64,000 nucleotides of DNA from Catonia carolina (GCA_035578175.1 JAQMRL010000010.1:30372784-30436783); one strand, 5' to 3'; shown: positions 1 through 11,080, counted from the stretch's first letter. A program made the numbers and translations. The notes: generated by a model from the letters alone, not told the origin.

Positions 1-819
1 TTTGAGAAGGACGTGGTCAGATGGGACGTCAGCTCCTGGGTGTGTGCATGTCCTTGTAATTGATGTTCCAAAACGCTTATTAATCAAGATGTAGTCTATT
101 TGATTTCTAATTATATTGTTAGGACAGTCTGCTGGCGCTTTCCATGTATACAGACGCCTGGGTGGCAGCTTGAACCAAGTATTTGTTACCTTCATTTGCT
201 CCTCCTGACAGAACTGATACAATCGCTCACCCCGATCATTCCTCCTTCCCAATCCATAAGGACCTATTAATTCATTTGGCATCCCCTTTCCAATTTTTGA
301 GTTGAAGTCGCCCATTATAAGGTTAATTTCATGTTTCTTAATGTTTTTGTTCATCAGCTGTTTCAATTGCTCATAAAATTCCTCTATTTCATCTTCTGAT
401 GCTTCCGATGTAGGGGCGTATACCTGAATGATGTTAATGTTAACAGGGTGTGCTTTCAGTTTGAGTAATGCCATACGATCTGAATGTGGCAGGAAACCAA
501 CTACCGATGAGGACAACTTTTCTGCAATTATTATTCCAACCCCTTTCCGGTGATTACTTTCTTGATTTCCTGAGTAGAACATGACCTTTCCTTGGGTTAC
601 ACACTTTCCTACATCTGGCCACCATGTCTCGGCCACGCCAAGGACGTCTATTTTTAACCTATCCATTTCTTGTTTCAAATTGGCTAGTTTTCCAGCCTCA
701 TACAAACTTCTTACATTCAATGTACCGATGTTCACTTTCTTCCGCAAATTAGTTTTGTTCTCTTCCTTATTGTTGCCATTTAACACTGTCCCCCCCCGGA
801 GATCCGATTGGGGAACTAT
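1..819 (-). CDS. LINE ORF, apurinic-type endonuclease domain, cut by the left edge
   Basis: The minus strand is open for 273 codons, from an in-frame TAA at 820-822 to base 1, with no frameshift. The translation is an endonuclease/exonuclease/phosphatase domain of a non-LTR retrotransposon. In order it shows LNVRS (Asn codon 715-717), AETWW (Glu 628-630), QVYAPT, MGDFNSK (Asp 307-309, Asn 301-303), QIDYIL and SDHVLL (Asp 16-18, His 13-15), so all expected catalytic positions are present. Such domains nick target DNA for target-primed reverse transcription. The reverse transcriptase should lie to the left of the window. No ATG precedes LNVRS in frame; the first Met is in MDRLKID. It is related in kind to the LINE C-termini near 32.5, 55, 59.7 and 63.8 kb, but whether it is the same element is unknown. 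Confidence 0.88.
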   Translation of the reverse strand, partial: MVPQSDLRGGTVLNGNNKEENKTNLRKKVNIGTLNVRSLYEAGKLANLKQEMDRLKIDVLGVAETWWPDVGKCVTQGKVMFYSGNQESNHRKGVGIIIAEKLSSSVVGFLPHSDRMALLKLKAHPVNINIIQVYAPTSEASEDEIEEFYEQLKQLMNKNIKKHEINLIMGDFNSKIGKGMPNELIGPYGLGRRNDRGERLYQFCQEEQMKVTNTWFKLPPRRLYTWKAPADCPNNIIRNQIDYILINKRFGTSITRTCTHPGADVPSDHVLLK

Positions 820-1160
820 TTATACCTCCGGAAAATTTCGAGTTAAACGCATCCATCATTATGGTCATTGTGATTGTCATGGGATATCATGAAGATCTTT
901 AATTCAGTGGTTTCCCGTTGCCTTCTGAATCCTTATGCCGTTGACTAATTCCTTAGTTCATCCGCCTTTGGGGCCAGTTTCCCGACCCCAGGACAAAAGA
1001 GTGCCCTTCACTCACCAGCTCATCCGCCCTAAGCCGTTGGCCAGTGAGTGGGGGATTGCTTATACCGGCAATCACTCGGTTGGCTGATGCTCAGTTCACT
1101 GCTAATTGCAGCTATCCAGGGGCAGGACGTGGACCAATCAGCTTCACCCCCTAACAAAGT
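820..1160 (-). repeat. Probable 5' part of the same LINE
   Basis: This stretch is clearly more GC-rich than the AT-rich DNA starting near 1161 and lies directly upstream of the endonuclease frame. It has no long open frame. I read it as the 5' leader or a decayed upstream segment of the LINE. The boundary is set only by the change in base composition. Confidence 0.45.
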
Positions 1161-1955
1161 CTACTTTCGTAAATCTAATAACTTAAAAAGATTTTATATT
1201 CCTTATAGCTTAGGAGAAACCTATTAATATTGTAAAATTAATTCCAGGTTCTTTTGAGATCTGATTATAATAAATAAAAAAAGGAACTTATTTTAAAACT
1301 TAAAGAACTATTTATCAACAAATTACTAAATTAATACGCTTAGTTTACGAACAAATTACAATTACATTACTTAAGAGTAATTTAATTGTATAATTTAATA
1401 GTAATTTTTGAATGTTTTAACAAACTTAAAGCTTATACTAAACAAAAAAAGGCAATACAAATAAATTATGAATGAACCTTTACTTATACTGAACACAAGA
1501 TAACAAAAGAAACAATAACACTCGTGTTTCCTAGTCACGGAGAAACCTGTTTTCTACATGTGAAGAAATTGATCCTCAGTCTAAATGACCGGTAAGGTCT
1601 GGTATTTTTTCATCACACGTCTTTATAAATTTTAACTTTCATCTTCTGCATTAAAAAATTATTTGCTAAACAGTCGGACATAAAACAAAGAAAAAACTAC
1701 ATCATTCTTCAATACCATTTCCCACCAGGTTGTTCTAAAGGTATAGATGAGAGCTCACTTGATTGCTAGCGTAAAGAATGCGGTTGGAGAGGATGTTTGT
1801 ACAATTCACCTCCTCCTATAAGCTAGTAGTAGTAATAATACCATTAGTACGCGCTCTTCTAAAAATATTTCTCACAAACCATTTCGAATAACTACTCTAG
1901 TACCAGGCCCCCTCGCACTTCATCCCGCACTAGCAAACAAATCAGCTCCCTACTA
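1161..1955. other. AT-rich stretch, no feature recognised
   Basis: No coding signal, terminal repeat or RNA gene seen on either strand. It ends at the first SINE-D head. Confidence 0.5.
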
Positions 1956-2179
1956 TAAGGTCATGGCCCCGAGTCAGCTGTTAAACAGCTGATTCTCGGA
2001 GACGAAGGTTCCTGGTTCAAATCCTAGTACTTACAATTTGCCAATTTGTCTATATGACTCACCGGTTTGGCCTAGAAGTAAAGTCGTGGCCGCGAGTCAG
2101 CTGTTTAACAGCTGATTTTTGGAGATGAAGGTTCCTGGTTCAAATCCTAGTACTTACAATTTGCCAATTTGACTATATG
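1956..2179 (+). repeat. Two tandem tRNA-like heads of SINE-D
   Basis: Two units of 122-123 bp start near 1957 and 2080. Each has an A-box-like region, the palindrome around CAGCTGTTTAACAGCTG and a B box GGTTCAAATCC. Each ends with a linker containing CAATTTG(T/A)CTATATG. They lead straight into a complete SINE-D at 2180. The heads alone lack the SINE body. The arrangement looks like repeated insertion or slippage at one target sequence rather than functional tRNA genes, since no acceptor stem pairs. Confidence 0.75.
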
Positions 2180-2504
2180 ACTCACCGGTTTGGTCTAGAG
2201 GTAAAGTCGTGGCCGCGAGTGAGATGTTTAACAGCTGATTTTTGGAGACCAAGGTTCCTGGTTCAAATCCTAGTAAAGATAGTTACTCTTTTACGGATTC
2301 CAATACTAGACAGTGATTACCGGTGTACTTCGATGTTTGAGGTTTAATAAACCATACTTTCTCAAAATGGCCAGCCTGGGTCTGTACAAGACTACACCTC
2401 ATTTACATGTCATACACATTATCCACATCTTATTGGGTCATGGGGTTGCTTATTGTTCTGAATTAAACAGATTGTAACATACGCACGTCAGGAATAAAGA
2501 AAAA
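2180..2504 (+). repeat. SINE-D, full length, with 13-bp TSD
   Basis: This is a tRNA-derived SINE of about 325 bp. It has the head GGTTGGTCTAGAGGTAAAG, the B box GGTTCAAATCC, a conserved body (TACACCTCATTTACATGTCA) and a short A-rich tail. It is flanked by the perfect direct repeat ATTTGACTATATG at 2167-2179 and 2505-2517, which marks retroposition by a LINE. Other copies are near 3.2-4.1, 15.7, 21.5-22.4, 26.5, 34.1, 40.3 and 46.6 kb. Confidence 0.85.
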
Positions 2505-2527
2505 ATTTGACTATATGGTGGACCAAT

Positions 2528-2613
2528 TTTTGGAGCCTTTCACAATACAACACTGAATATTCTTCAAAGATACCAGTCCAAAGCACTTAAAGCAATAACA
2601 AACGCACCTTTTT
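2528..2613 (+). pseudogene. Short jockey-type LINE reverse-transcriptase fragment
   Basis: The translation reads FGAFHNTTLNILQRYQSKAL followed by KAITNAPF. This is the C-terminal region of jockey-clade reverse transcriptases, as in the relics at 28.4 and 38.2 kb. It is cut at the right by a HINE fragment that begins after a run of T. Confidence 0.6.
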
Positions 2614-2698
2614 ACTTTCTCTTGCCTATATGAATATATAGGAAAGAAAGTATTGTTTTCATGTCGATTTTTTGAAATCGAGTTTTTCACCGGATCAC
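2614..2698 (-). mobile_element. HINE (Helentron-like) terminal fragment
   Basis: Only the hairpin end is present: ACTTTCTCTTGCC, the CCTATAT/ATATAGG hairpin and about 50 bp of adjoining body. It begins directly after a T run, like the other copies. At its inner end it stops near a mariner-1 fragment. Confidence 0.7.
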
Positions 2699-2718
2699 TA
2701 TATTGTCACACCGGTAAT

Positions 2719-2966
2719 AAGGTGAAATTTGCATTAAAAGGGACGATATTTGAGTCTGTGGAAGCTGTAAAAGAAAAAGCGGAACGTGTACTGAAGGAGC
2801 TGACAGAAGATGACTTACAGCACTGTTTCCAACAAAGGAAAATTTGCATGGAGCGTTGTAGGGATAGAGAAGGAGTGTATATTGAAGGTGACAATAAGTG
2901 ATTATGTATAAAATTAAAATTAAATTTTTTATAACGTCAGTCTCGTTATTTAATAGCCACACCTCG
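2719..2966 (+). mobile_element. Mariner-1 3' fragment
   Basis: This is the last part of a DD34D mariner transposase frame (from SALKGT-like to GVYIEGDNK and stop at 2899-2901), followed by the 3' UTR and the terminal inverted repeat ending GCCACACCTCG before TA. The 5' part of the element is missing. The frame encodes only the region after the catalytic core. Confidence 0.85.
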
Positions 2967-3182
2967 TATTTATATGAATTTTTTTTGTTATTTTTAGCTC
3001 TACAATCTTGTACTAAATAATTTTAAACATAATTTAGAATCACCCTGAATATTTGCACCACATTCCTTGTACAATTTCACGCCCAATCGATTACTGGATC
3101 GATTCACATTAATGGCACATTCACCCCATTCCTCAACATTTATTAGTTGTATATAAAAATAAATGTATATTTGTAAATAAAA

Positions 3183-4147
3183 ATAAAGTCGAAGCCAAAA
3201 AGAAAATCATAGTAAAGGTAGTTACTTCTTTACATATTTGAATACTATAGTCGTTTGCACGTTCAGTTGACACAATGTATCTTATAGGAATCGTCACTGC
3301 TATTAGCGCAACTAAAAATATCAATTAAAGGTCACTGCATGCGCATATAAATAGAGTTTTTAAACCTCTGTAGAACACGTATTTTTTAAGATAGAACTAC
3401 AATTCAAGTTTTGCTTGACAGAAAAAAAATTATGTATTAGGTTTATGTAGATTCTACATAAACATTCTACATTGTAGAATGTTTAATGAATTGTAATAAA
3501 TCCAAAAACTGTAAAAACATTTTCTTCTATTAGGGGGGGGGGGGTTAAAATGAAAATCTTATCTATTTTACTGCAGACCTACTAATGCCTTCTCCACATT
3601 CCCTCGCCACACTTTCTAAACACTGCGTGATAAATGTAAGCAAATGACGCAATCAGTTATTACAAATCTAAAAAATGTTTCCCAGTAAAGATATCGAAAA
3701 ATTTCACATTTGGAATCCGCATATGATTTGAGTATAAACTTTAGTTTTAATTATTAATTAATAGTCATATAGACTATTATACATTACAAAGGTTTGTTAT
3801 CGAACGAGGAAGGGGAATATTATTGGTTATGATGGCATTGATTGATTTAAAAAGCCGATGTTTGTGTATGTGTTAGTAGCAGTAAGAGCCCTATAAGAAA
3901 TACATTGTCCTATACTGCTCCGTTGTGTCAACTGAACGTGCAAACGACTATAGACAGTGGTTAGCGATGTACTTTGATTGGGATTCAATTAACCATATTC
4001 TTTTAGGATTGGTGGACCAAGGTCTTTATAAGACTACACCTCATTTACACGTCATACACATCATCCTCATCTCACTAGGTAATGGGGTTGCTTATTGTTC
4101 TGAATTGAACAGATTACAACATACATACATTATGGATAAAAAAAAAA
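3183..4147 (+). repeat. SINE-D interrupted by a 703-bp MITE
   Basis: A degenerate SINE-D head and early body lie at 3183-3247 (GGTAGTTACTTCTTTACATA, GAATACTA). The remaining body lies at 3951-4147 (ACAGTGGTTAGCGATGTACT onward) and ends in poly(A). The two parts join exactly in the SINE-D consensus when the intervening element and one TA are removed. Confidence 0.82.
3248..3950. mobile_element. TA-flanked MITE with 28-bp perfect inverted ends
   Basis: The ends match perfectly in inverted orientation for 28 bp, beginning TAGTCGTTTGCACGTTCAGT. Similarity continues further in with a 16-bp gap. TA lies on both sides (3246-3247, 3951-3952), as produced by Tc1/mariner/pogo-type transposases. The 703 bp contain a 12-G run at 3533-3544 and no coding frame, so the element is non-autonomous. 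The inverted ends do not match mariner-1, -2, -3 or the pogo-like element at 6 kb. Confidence 0.85.
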
Positions 4148-4149
4148 TA

Positions 4150-4904
4150 ATTCTGTAACAAAGAATAATGAAAATTTAATTAAAACAAAGTAGTACATTA
4201 AGTGATATGTTTTATTTAAAAACACAAACAATATTTTACACATAATTATAATGAAAACACAATGTATTGTAAGAGCAGGGTAATTAGTGTGAGAAACATT
4301 GTAAATATAATAGGTCAAATTGAACGAGTAAAAATACTATGGAATGCTTAACAAAGAAGAATAGTAACGTGTAGAATATTTTTCTATTGTTTCAAATACA
4401 TATTAATGATGCCAGCTGTTTATTTAATCCACTTAATCAACTTTTCTGTTTTCTACTAGTTGTTTGTAAAGGTATCCTAGAACTCTGGAAATATTTGTAA
4501 AAAAATTTTAACATTTTGGAAGTAACTTGATAAATGGTACAGCAAACTTCATTAAAAAGAGACTGTACTTTGTATTCCGCCAATTTTAAATTTGCTATTT
4601 TTAGGTACATTTTTCGTGAGATTGGTAAACGATAGAAAAATGAAACTTTACAAACTTAGTTGTCGGGTTTATCTAGCAACTGATTTTTTTTCAACTTAAT
4701 TTCTTTGACCATAAAATTTAAAAATAAAATAAAGAATATTATAAAATTGTTATAATTTTTTTCTACGTTGTTTCATATTACTATTTTTTGGAGTAGCTAC
4801 TGGAGGAAATCGTAGGAATATGTGCATTTACAAGATAAATAACTGGTAAAAATTTCAGCCTGGTGATTTAATGGTTTCTGAGAAAAATATACCTGTGTTA
4901 AAAA
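4150..4904. other. AT-rich stretch, no feature recognised
   Basis: No coding frame, terminal repeat or RNA gene seen. Confidence 0.5.
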
Positions 4905-5828
4905 TCTGGTGTGAAGCACTCACACGACTTTCTCTTGCCATTTAAAATAATGAACAATGTAACCTAACATTAGTAAAAATACATTAGAAATAAACAAAAA
5001 AAACATAAACTTTAATCATGAATGACTGATGCAAAATGAAAATCAAACCTCAGTTGATTTTCAAAATAAATGCTCTAATTAAAGTTCTAAAACTCTAGTT
5101 TAAGATCTTTCAATTTCCTATAAATTTGATTATATTATACACTTTTGTCGTAAAATGCGTACTAAGGCTAAAAATCTTTAAAAAAATTCGATTTATTACA
5201 AATTTTCATGAAAAAAAAGAAAATCACTAATTACTGCTAAACTAAGAGTTATACAACAAAATGTTTAAAATAAAAGTTGTAGAATTTTAAATACTCTACA
5301 ACGTTTATATCGTACATTTTTGCGCTAAAATACATGTTAAAGCCGCAACCTTAAAAAAAAAACAATTTTCTACGAAGAAGCAGCCTACCGAAGAATTTCA
5401 GCAGACATGGCGGCTACCCTATCTTGTAGAGTATAAAAAATATAGTAAATGAGGCGATTATTAATAAAATCGTAAGAGCGGTTTTTGATAAAATTGCAAA
5501 AAAGTGAAAACTACCAATAATAAACTACTACTTCCGGTTGACAAATTTTGATGAAAATCCTCGTGTCGGGCTCTCCAGTGAAAATGCTCTCCAGTGTTAC
5601 TAACTTTAGTTTCATGTTCGTACGATGTTCTGCTCTTGAAAAATTTTGTTCATATTCTCTCACACGCACACGCGTGCGCGCACACACGCACACACCAATC
5701 GCTAAAAACATGTTTTTTGGGTTCAGGGGAATTGAAAACACATAGATTTTGGTGATTCGAAAAATCGACATGAAAACAGTACTTTCCTCCCTACACAACC
5801 ATGTATATGCATATAGGCAAGAGAAAAT
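4905..5828 (+). mobile_element. HINE, near full length
   Basis: It begins TCTGGTGTGAA after an A run and ends near GGCAAGAGAAAA before an A run. The inverted motif ACTTTCTCTTGCC lies about 25 bp inside the 5' end and at the very 3' end. The GT/CA/CG tract lies at about 5660-5696. The 3' hairpin is decayed here compared with the copies at 14.4, 34.2, 48.8 and 51.3 kb. There is no open frame, so it is non-autonomous. Confidence 0.75.
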
Positions 5829-6020
5829 AAAAATTTTAAAATGATAATTTTAAGAGCATTTGCCCAATTTTTTTCTTGTAACATTGGGCATTATCTATCA
5901 GGAGGGTAAAATGAGAATAACATCCACGTATGACAAAAATATGGATTCGGGGGAGGGTTTGATGCGCGGTAACCCCAGCTGATCCACCGTAATATATCTG
6001 AATTTGTGAAAAAATATATA

Positions 6021-6679
6021 CAGTCAACTCCCGATTATCCACGGGCGGATTATCCGCGCACGTCGGATGAAATTTTTTTTTCATTCTTTTTTCTTAACGT
6101 TAACGTTAAGTAAATTTCTTGTAATGTGATAACATTAAAGATAAAATTTGTTCAGCCCAAGAAGTACGCACTTTGTAAAGTAAAGCACATGCTTAAATTT
6201 GTAAAGCACACGCTTTGCTTTGTGACAAACTTATGTTGAGAAAACTTCTGTCCCAAATCAAGAAAAAGTGTTTTAACTCAAAAACCAAAAAGCAGATGAC
6301 TGACTTTTTTAAAACGTTGTGACTTTTATTACAACATAGCTTCTGCACATCATTTGTAAGTAAACAATATTTTTATGTTTTTTTTCTAAATACATTGTCT
6401 GTACTAATTTTAAAAAATACAGTAAACAAACATTTTTAGGGACAAAAAGTACTAATTAACAACATTTAAAATTTTAATGTTATATTTTGTAATTTAAGTT
6501 AGTGTTTTCATTATTGAACATATTTATGTACTTTAAATAACAAAAAATTAATAAAGATTTTATACGCATACTACTGTATATGCCTACTCTTTTTTTCGTC
6601 ATTTTGCGGATTATCCGCGGAATCGGATTATCCGCGGCACTCGTGCCACCCAATTACGCGGATAATCGGGAGTTGACTG
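6021..6679 (+). mobile_element. Pogo/Tigger-like element, internally deleted
   Basis: The ends are inverted: CAGTCAACTCCCGATTATCC at 6021 and its complement ending at 6679. TA lies on each side (6019-6020, 6680-6681). CAG termini with GATTATCCG repeats are typical of pogo/Tigger elements. Extra GCGGATTATCCGCG palindromes sit inside both ends. Near 6247-6322 the plus strand reads a Lys-rich tail, KKQMTDFFKTL then stop, resembling Tigger transposase C-termini. No catalytic domain remains. Confidence 0.85.
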
Positions 6680-6689
6680 TAGTTTAATT

Positions 6690-7367
6690 TTTTTGGAGGT
6701 ATGTTTATTATGTGTGCATAACTCCTGTACACAACGAACACACGCGCGGACACATTATTTCTACCATATGAACATTGTACGATTACGTAAGCAGTATTTT
6801 AATTACATAATTCAATCTACAAGTATGTTTTAAACCCATACTCTTGTACAGCGTGTATATCTACTGATGTGGAAAGCTTTGTAGTGACATATGCATATAT
6901 ACGTGGTAAGTATACAAGCATTCAATGTAGTATATTGTATTTTAAGTCGATAAAAAAATAAAGCCACTTACACAACTTGGAAGTAGAAGTACATATATGT
7001 ACGTATTACGTAATACAAAATTACCATATAGTACTTATAGGATACCGTGCTTATATTTCAGTCCTTCTTTTAAGTTTCTATCTCAATTTTATAAGGTAAT
7101 ATATAATAATTCCCTTTAAAATTTTGATAAACAATATGAATCAGGTTAAAACTCCTTGCATCACAGATTATCTGAATCAATACATTAGCTGTCACAGGTT
7201 GTAACCTGATCTTGGCAATTTTTCCAATTACAATTTGGGTGAGATGTTTCACCAGGCCAGAAATTGTTATTTTTAATTATTTGCTTTTTTGGAAAAATAA
7301 TTACTTGAAGGTTGATCGACGAGTACGTTAATTGGGAACTGGGCACTAACATTGATAAAACTAAATA
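6690..7367. other. AT-rich stretch, no feature recognised
   Basis: No coding frame or repeat boundary found before the mariner at 7370. Confidence 0.5.
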
Positions 7368-7369
7368 TA

Positions 7370-8300
7370 CGAGGTGTGGCTATTAAATAACGAGACTGGC
7401 GTAAAAAAAATTTATTTTTATTTTATACATAATCAGTTATTGTCACCTTCAATATACCTCTATCCCTACAACGCTCCATGCAAGTTTTCCATTGTTGTAA
7501 ACAGCGCTGGAAGTCGTCTTTTGTCAGCTCCTTCAGGACACAAGCCGCTCAAAAATGTTTGAAATGAAACTCGCAAAAATGTTTGTACTGACACTTTGTA
7601 CGCGATTGAAAATGACCCAAATTTTTTAGAAACGATAATAACAGTGATGAAATATGGTTTTTTTACTTATGATCCGGAAACGAAGCGCCAATCCATGCAC
7701 TGGAAGAGCCGAACTTCACCGAGACCCAAAAAATCTCGAATGAGCAAGTCAAAATTTAAAGCAATGATGATTGTTTTTTTATATCCATGGGATTGTGTAC
7801 CTTCACTGGGTTCCTGAAAGTCAAACAATTAATCAATATTACTACCTTAAAGCACTTTCTAAACTACGCCAAAGAGTAAGGAATAAACGCCCCGAAATGA
7901 GGAAGGACAAATCATGGGTTCTCCACCAAGACAATGCGCCAGCTCATTCCACGTTTTCTGTCAAAAGATCCCTAGCTAAGTACAGCATCTCAGTGTTAGA
8001 ACGTTAATCTTATTCACCAGATCTTGCACCATGTGACTTGTACCTGTTCCCTAAGGTAAAATCTGCATTAAAAGGGACAAAATTTGAGTCTGTGGAAGCT
8101 GTAAAAGAGAAAGCGGCATGTGTCCTGAAGGAGCTGACAGAAGATGACTTCCAGCACTGTTTCCAACAATGGAAAATTCGCATGGAGCGTTGTAGGGATA
8201 GAGAAGGAGTGTATATTGAAGGTGACAATAAGTGATTATGTATAAAATTAAAATAAAGTTTTTTATAACGTAAGTCTCGTTATTTAATAGCCACACTTCG
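7370..8300 (+). mobile_element. Fold-back mariner-1, copy A (type I)
   Basis: The element is flanked by TA at 7368-7369 and 8301-8302. The left 180 bp (7370-7549) are an inverted copy of the right 189 bp (8112-8300), including the 3' coding end, so the N-terminal half of the transposase gene is replaced by a second 3' end. The inversion joins the catalytic frame at GCCGCT/CAAAAATG. Copy C (17.6 kb) has the same junction. It can be mobilised only in trans. Confidence 0.88.
7551..8235 (+). pseudogene. Mariner-1 transposase catalytic domain, broken
   Basis: Fragments of a DD34D transposase in several frames: NDPNFLETIIT, then TYDPETKRQSMHWK, VYLHWVPE, WVLHQDNAPAH (second Asp intact) and CDLYLFPKV, ending GVYIEGDNK. 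The first catalytic Asp region is damaged and there is a stop after SVLER where EHPPYSPDL would follow. The helix-turn-helix half is absent. It is not functional. Confidence 0.85.
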
Positions 8301-8370
8301 TATTAAACAACTAAGCCAAGGTTCGTTTGGATCTTGGTATAATTAATAATAAACAGACTTCTTTTAAACT

Positions 8371-8764
8371 GTTTGTTTAGGTCATCAGCCGAAAGGATGA
8401 TTTGAACCTCTAGAGGCTTTTCTAAGTATAGCGAGAAGTGAGGTGGTTTACCATTGCTTTCCTCACTAAGTAGAAAAGTATGCTTATCAGCATGCCAGAC
8501 CCTCTGAAAAGCATCTACTTTCCACCCTGTAAATTACACCTTCAATTCCTTCTCTACAAGATCTAGATGTATAATGAAATTCATTTCTCTAAGAGGAGAC
8601 AACACTGACTGGTGTCCTTTACACACACCTCTACCTCTTCTGTTTTGAAATGTTTCAGTCAAATCATTGGCTGACCATGTAATAAGAAACAGAATTATTT
8701 TTGGTAGTCCTGGAACTAGCAGATTGAGTGCAAATAATTTAACACTCCACCTGCCTGTTATGAG
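8371..8764 (-). repeat. SINE-C copy
   Basis: It begins at the left with the 3' end (TTTAGGTCATCAGCC) and ends with the 5' end (CTGCCTGTTATGAG). It is diverged but full length. It is inverted relative to the copy at 9018, with about 250 bp between them. Confidence 0.8.
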
Positions 8765-9017
8765 TAAACAATTATTTATTTACAAGATTATAGATTACAA
8801 TTTATATTAATCTGTTTAAATTACTAACAAATTACAATTGATTTAATTTAATTAATTACAAAAACGCAACACTTAACCTAATTTAACTAATAATAGAATT
8901 AGTTTTACAATTAACAATAGCACTCCGTATGACAAACTGACTGAACCCAATTAACTCACCGACAAAAAGGGCTAACCCTTTTATAACTTTTTAACTTTCT
9001 ATAAGGGAAAAGATTGC

Positions 9018-9412
9018 CCATAACAGTTGGGCGCGGTGTTAAATTATTTGCACTCGATCTATTGGTTCCAGGGCTACAAAAAATAGTTCTGTTTCTTATC
9101 ACATGGTCAGCCAATTAAATGACTGAATTATCTAATAGCAGAAGAGGTAGAGGTGTAAAAGACACTAATCAGAGTTATCTCCTCTGAAAGTAATGAATTT
9201 CATTATACAGCCAGACTTTGTGGTGAATGAAATGAAGGTGTCATTTGCAGGGTGGTGAGTAGATGCTTTTCAGAGGACCTGGCATGCTGATGAGTACACT
9301 TTCCCACTCAGTAAAGAAGCCATTTGTAAACCATCTCACTCCTCGCGAGGCTTTACTTAGTAAAGCCTCCAACGGTTCAAACAGCCTTTCGGCTTATCAC
9401 CTAAACAACAAT
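9018..9412 (+). repeat. SINE-C copy with 7-bp TSD
   Basis: It starts CCATAACAGTTGGG and ends with ACCTAAACAACAAT. It is flanked by AGATTGC at 9011-9017 and 9413-9419. A short frame near the 3' half is broken by stops. Confidence 0.8.
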
Positions 9413-9419
9413 AGATTGC

Positions 9420-10565
9420 ACATTAATATTAGAATCTTATTTGGTGTTAAATTACGAAAAAAGAGAACCACGTTGCTCCAGAGTTTTATTTTTTTCTATT
9501 TTGGTAATATATAGAAACAAAATTGTAATGATGTAAACAGTATATCAGATTTTTTTTAGAATTTGAAAGATTTCTTTTAGTTGTTCGTTTATAGTATTTT
9601 TCGATCAGCAATAGATTTTATTGTCTTCGACTCAAAAATTGACCCTTTTGAAACCCCCAAACAACAAAAGAAAGACGTAAAGACAACATTAAATGAAAAT
9701 GGTTAAGAAATGCGTCCGATACAGAATAAGGTAAAAAAAGAACACGAACTGTTAGTTAAAGAGTTAAGAAGAAGCCTTAACAAAGGTCGCAGACGTCAAC
9801 AAAAAACTCGGCAGCAAGAAAAAAGAAATAGCAACTGTGAGAGAGACTTTACTCTGAGAATACTATGAAAAAACCGAGACTACCCAGTCAAGCAGCAATT
9901 TCTTTTTTCCTATTTCTGGTTTAAGGATGTGAGAATTCGGTGAGTGTGCGTATGTTCGTTTATAGTTTGTTGGTGTGTAATTTATTATATCTTTTTATTA
10001 TTGTATTTTAACCGACAAATGCTTTTTACTTTGAGACAGGTTGCTATTTGCTCTTACACGGCAGTAACTTTTTAAATTACTTTTAAGATGGGTTGTTTGA
10101 CAATAAAAATTCTTAACAAACAATTTTAAGTAACATTTAACAACCGTTTTCAATATAATATTGTTAAAACTACAAGAAATTTTTTTAACCTTTTCGCAAA
10201 TAATTAGCCATTTAAGAAGAAATAAATGACAGTTTTAAATATATTAATTACTAGTCATTTTATGTTTATAGAGAACTAAAATTTTTAACGATGTGTAGTT
10301 TTAGTTTGTGCTAATCGTAAATTTTAATTACTTTTTAAAGGTATTCAAAAATATTTACTTTTTGAACTCATTAAAGACGCTGACTAGAGCTATATTATGA
10401 TAAACCGAATTAAAAAAATTCAATAAAAATTTTCTAAAGAATAGTATATATAATATGACAAGTTCATTAAAATTTTAATATTACAGGAATAATTTAACCT
10501 TGACCCAAGATTCTGTATCTTACAATTGTTTAAATAAACTTTACAATTACGGTACTTAATGTAGG
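9420..10565. other. Mostly AT-rich; possible decayed coding piece at 9646-9905
   Basis: Between 9646 and 9905 the plus strand gives Lys/Glu-rich segments in two frames (KVKKEHELLVKELRRSL, then VADVNKKLGSKKKEIATVRE). They look like a coiled coil broken by frameshifts. I do not recognise a family. The remainder is featureless. Confidence 0.3.
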
Positions 10566-11080
10566 TAGTCTATACAGAGTGTCTCACGAGTAACCCGACA
10601 AACTTCTAAGGTGGTTTCCTCTCATCAAAATAATGAAAAAAATGTTTATAAACATGGGTCCGGAAACGCTTTGTTAGCGAGTTACGGCTAGCGAAAGACT
10701 CGCCCTGGGTTCAGAACATACGCCTAAATAAAGTCATCCTAGAAGTCTAGGAACCCAATTTTTTGAGTAGATTTGATGCTTTCTTATGTATTTCGGCCCG
10801 AAAAATTGAATAAAATAAGTTACAGAACCATATCTCCAGTAGTTTTTGTAATATCCAATGAAAAACGGACAAATCTGTGCATAAAAATACGTTTTTTAGG
10901 TTTCAAGAACAATAACTGTGTTAAATGGCTAATAAATGTGTAAATTTATTTAGCAAAACTTGTAGAGATTTTAATTCTGAAGAGAATGATGTAAAATAGG
11001 CCAATAATAAACAAACACAAAGTTTAAAAAAAATATGTTTAATTAAGTATGACTCTTTTAATTAAATATTTTAATATATG
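10566..11080. other. Unclassified moderately complex sequence
   Basis: A stretch beginning CAGAGTGTCTCACGAGTAAC is less AT-rich than its flanks, which suggests a repeat. I see no second copy in this window, no terminal repeats and no open frame. Confidence 0.3.

Noticed and set aside
5511..5798. 95-codon minus-strand frame across the CA/CG tract
   Set aside because: It is low-complexity translation of a HINE element. Similar frames at 14500, 48866 and 51976 come from the same tract.
9646..9905. Coiled-coil-like fragments in two frames
   Set aside because: Kept only as a note. No family recognised and composition bias could explain it.
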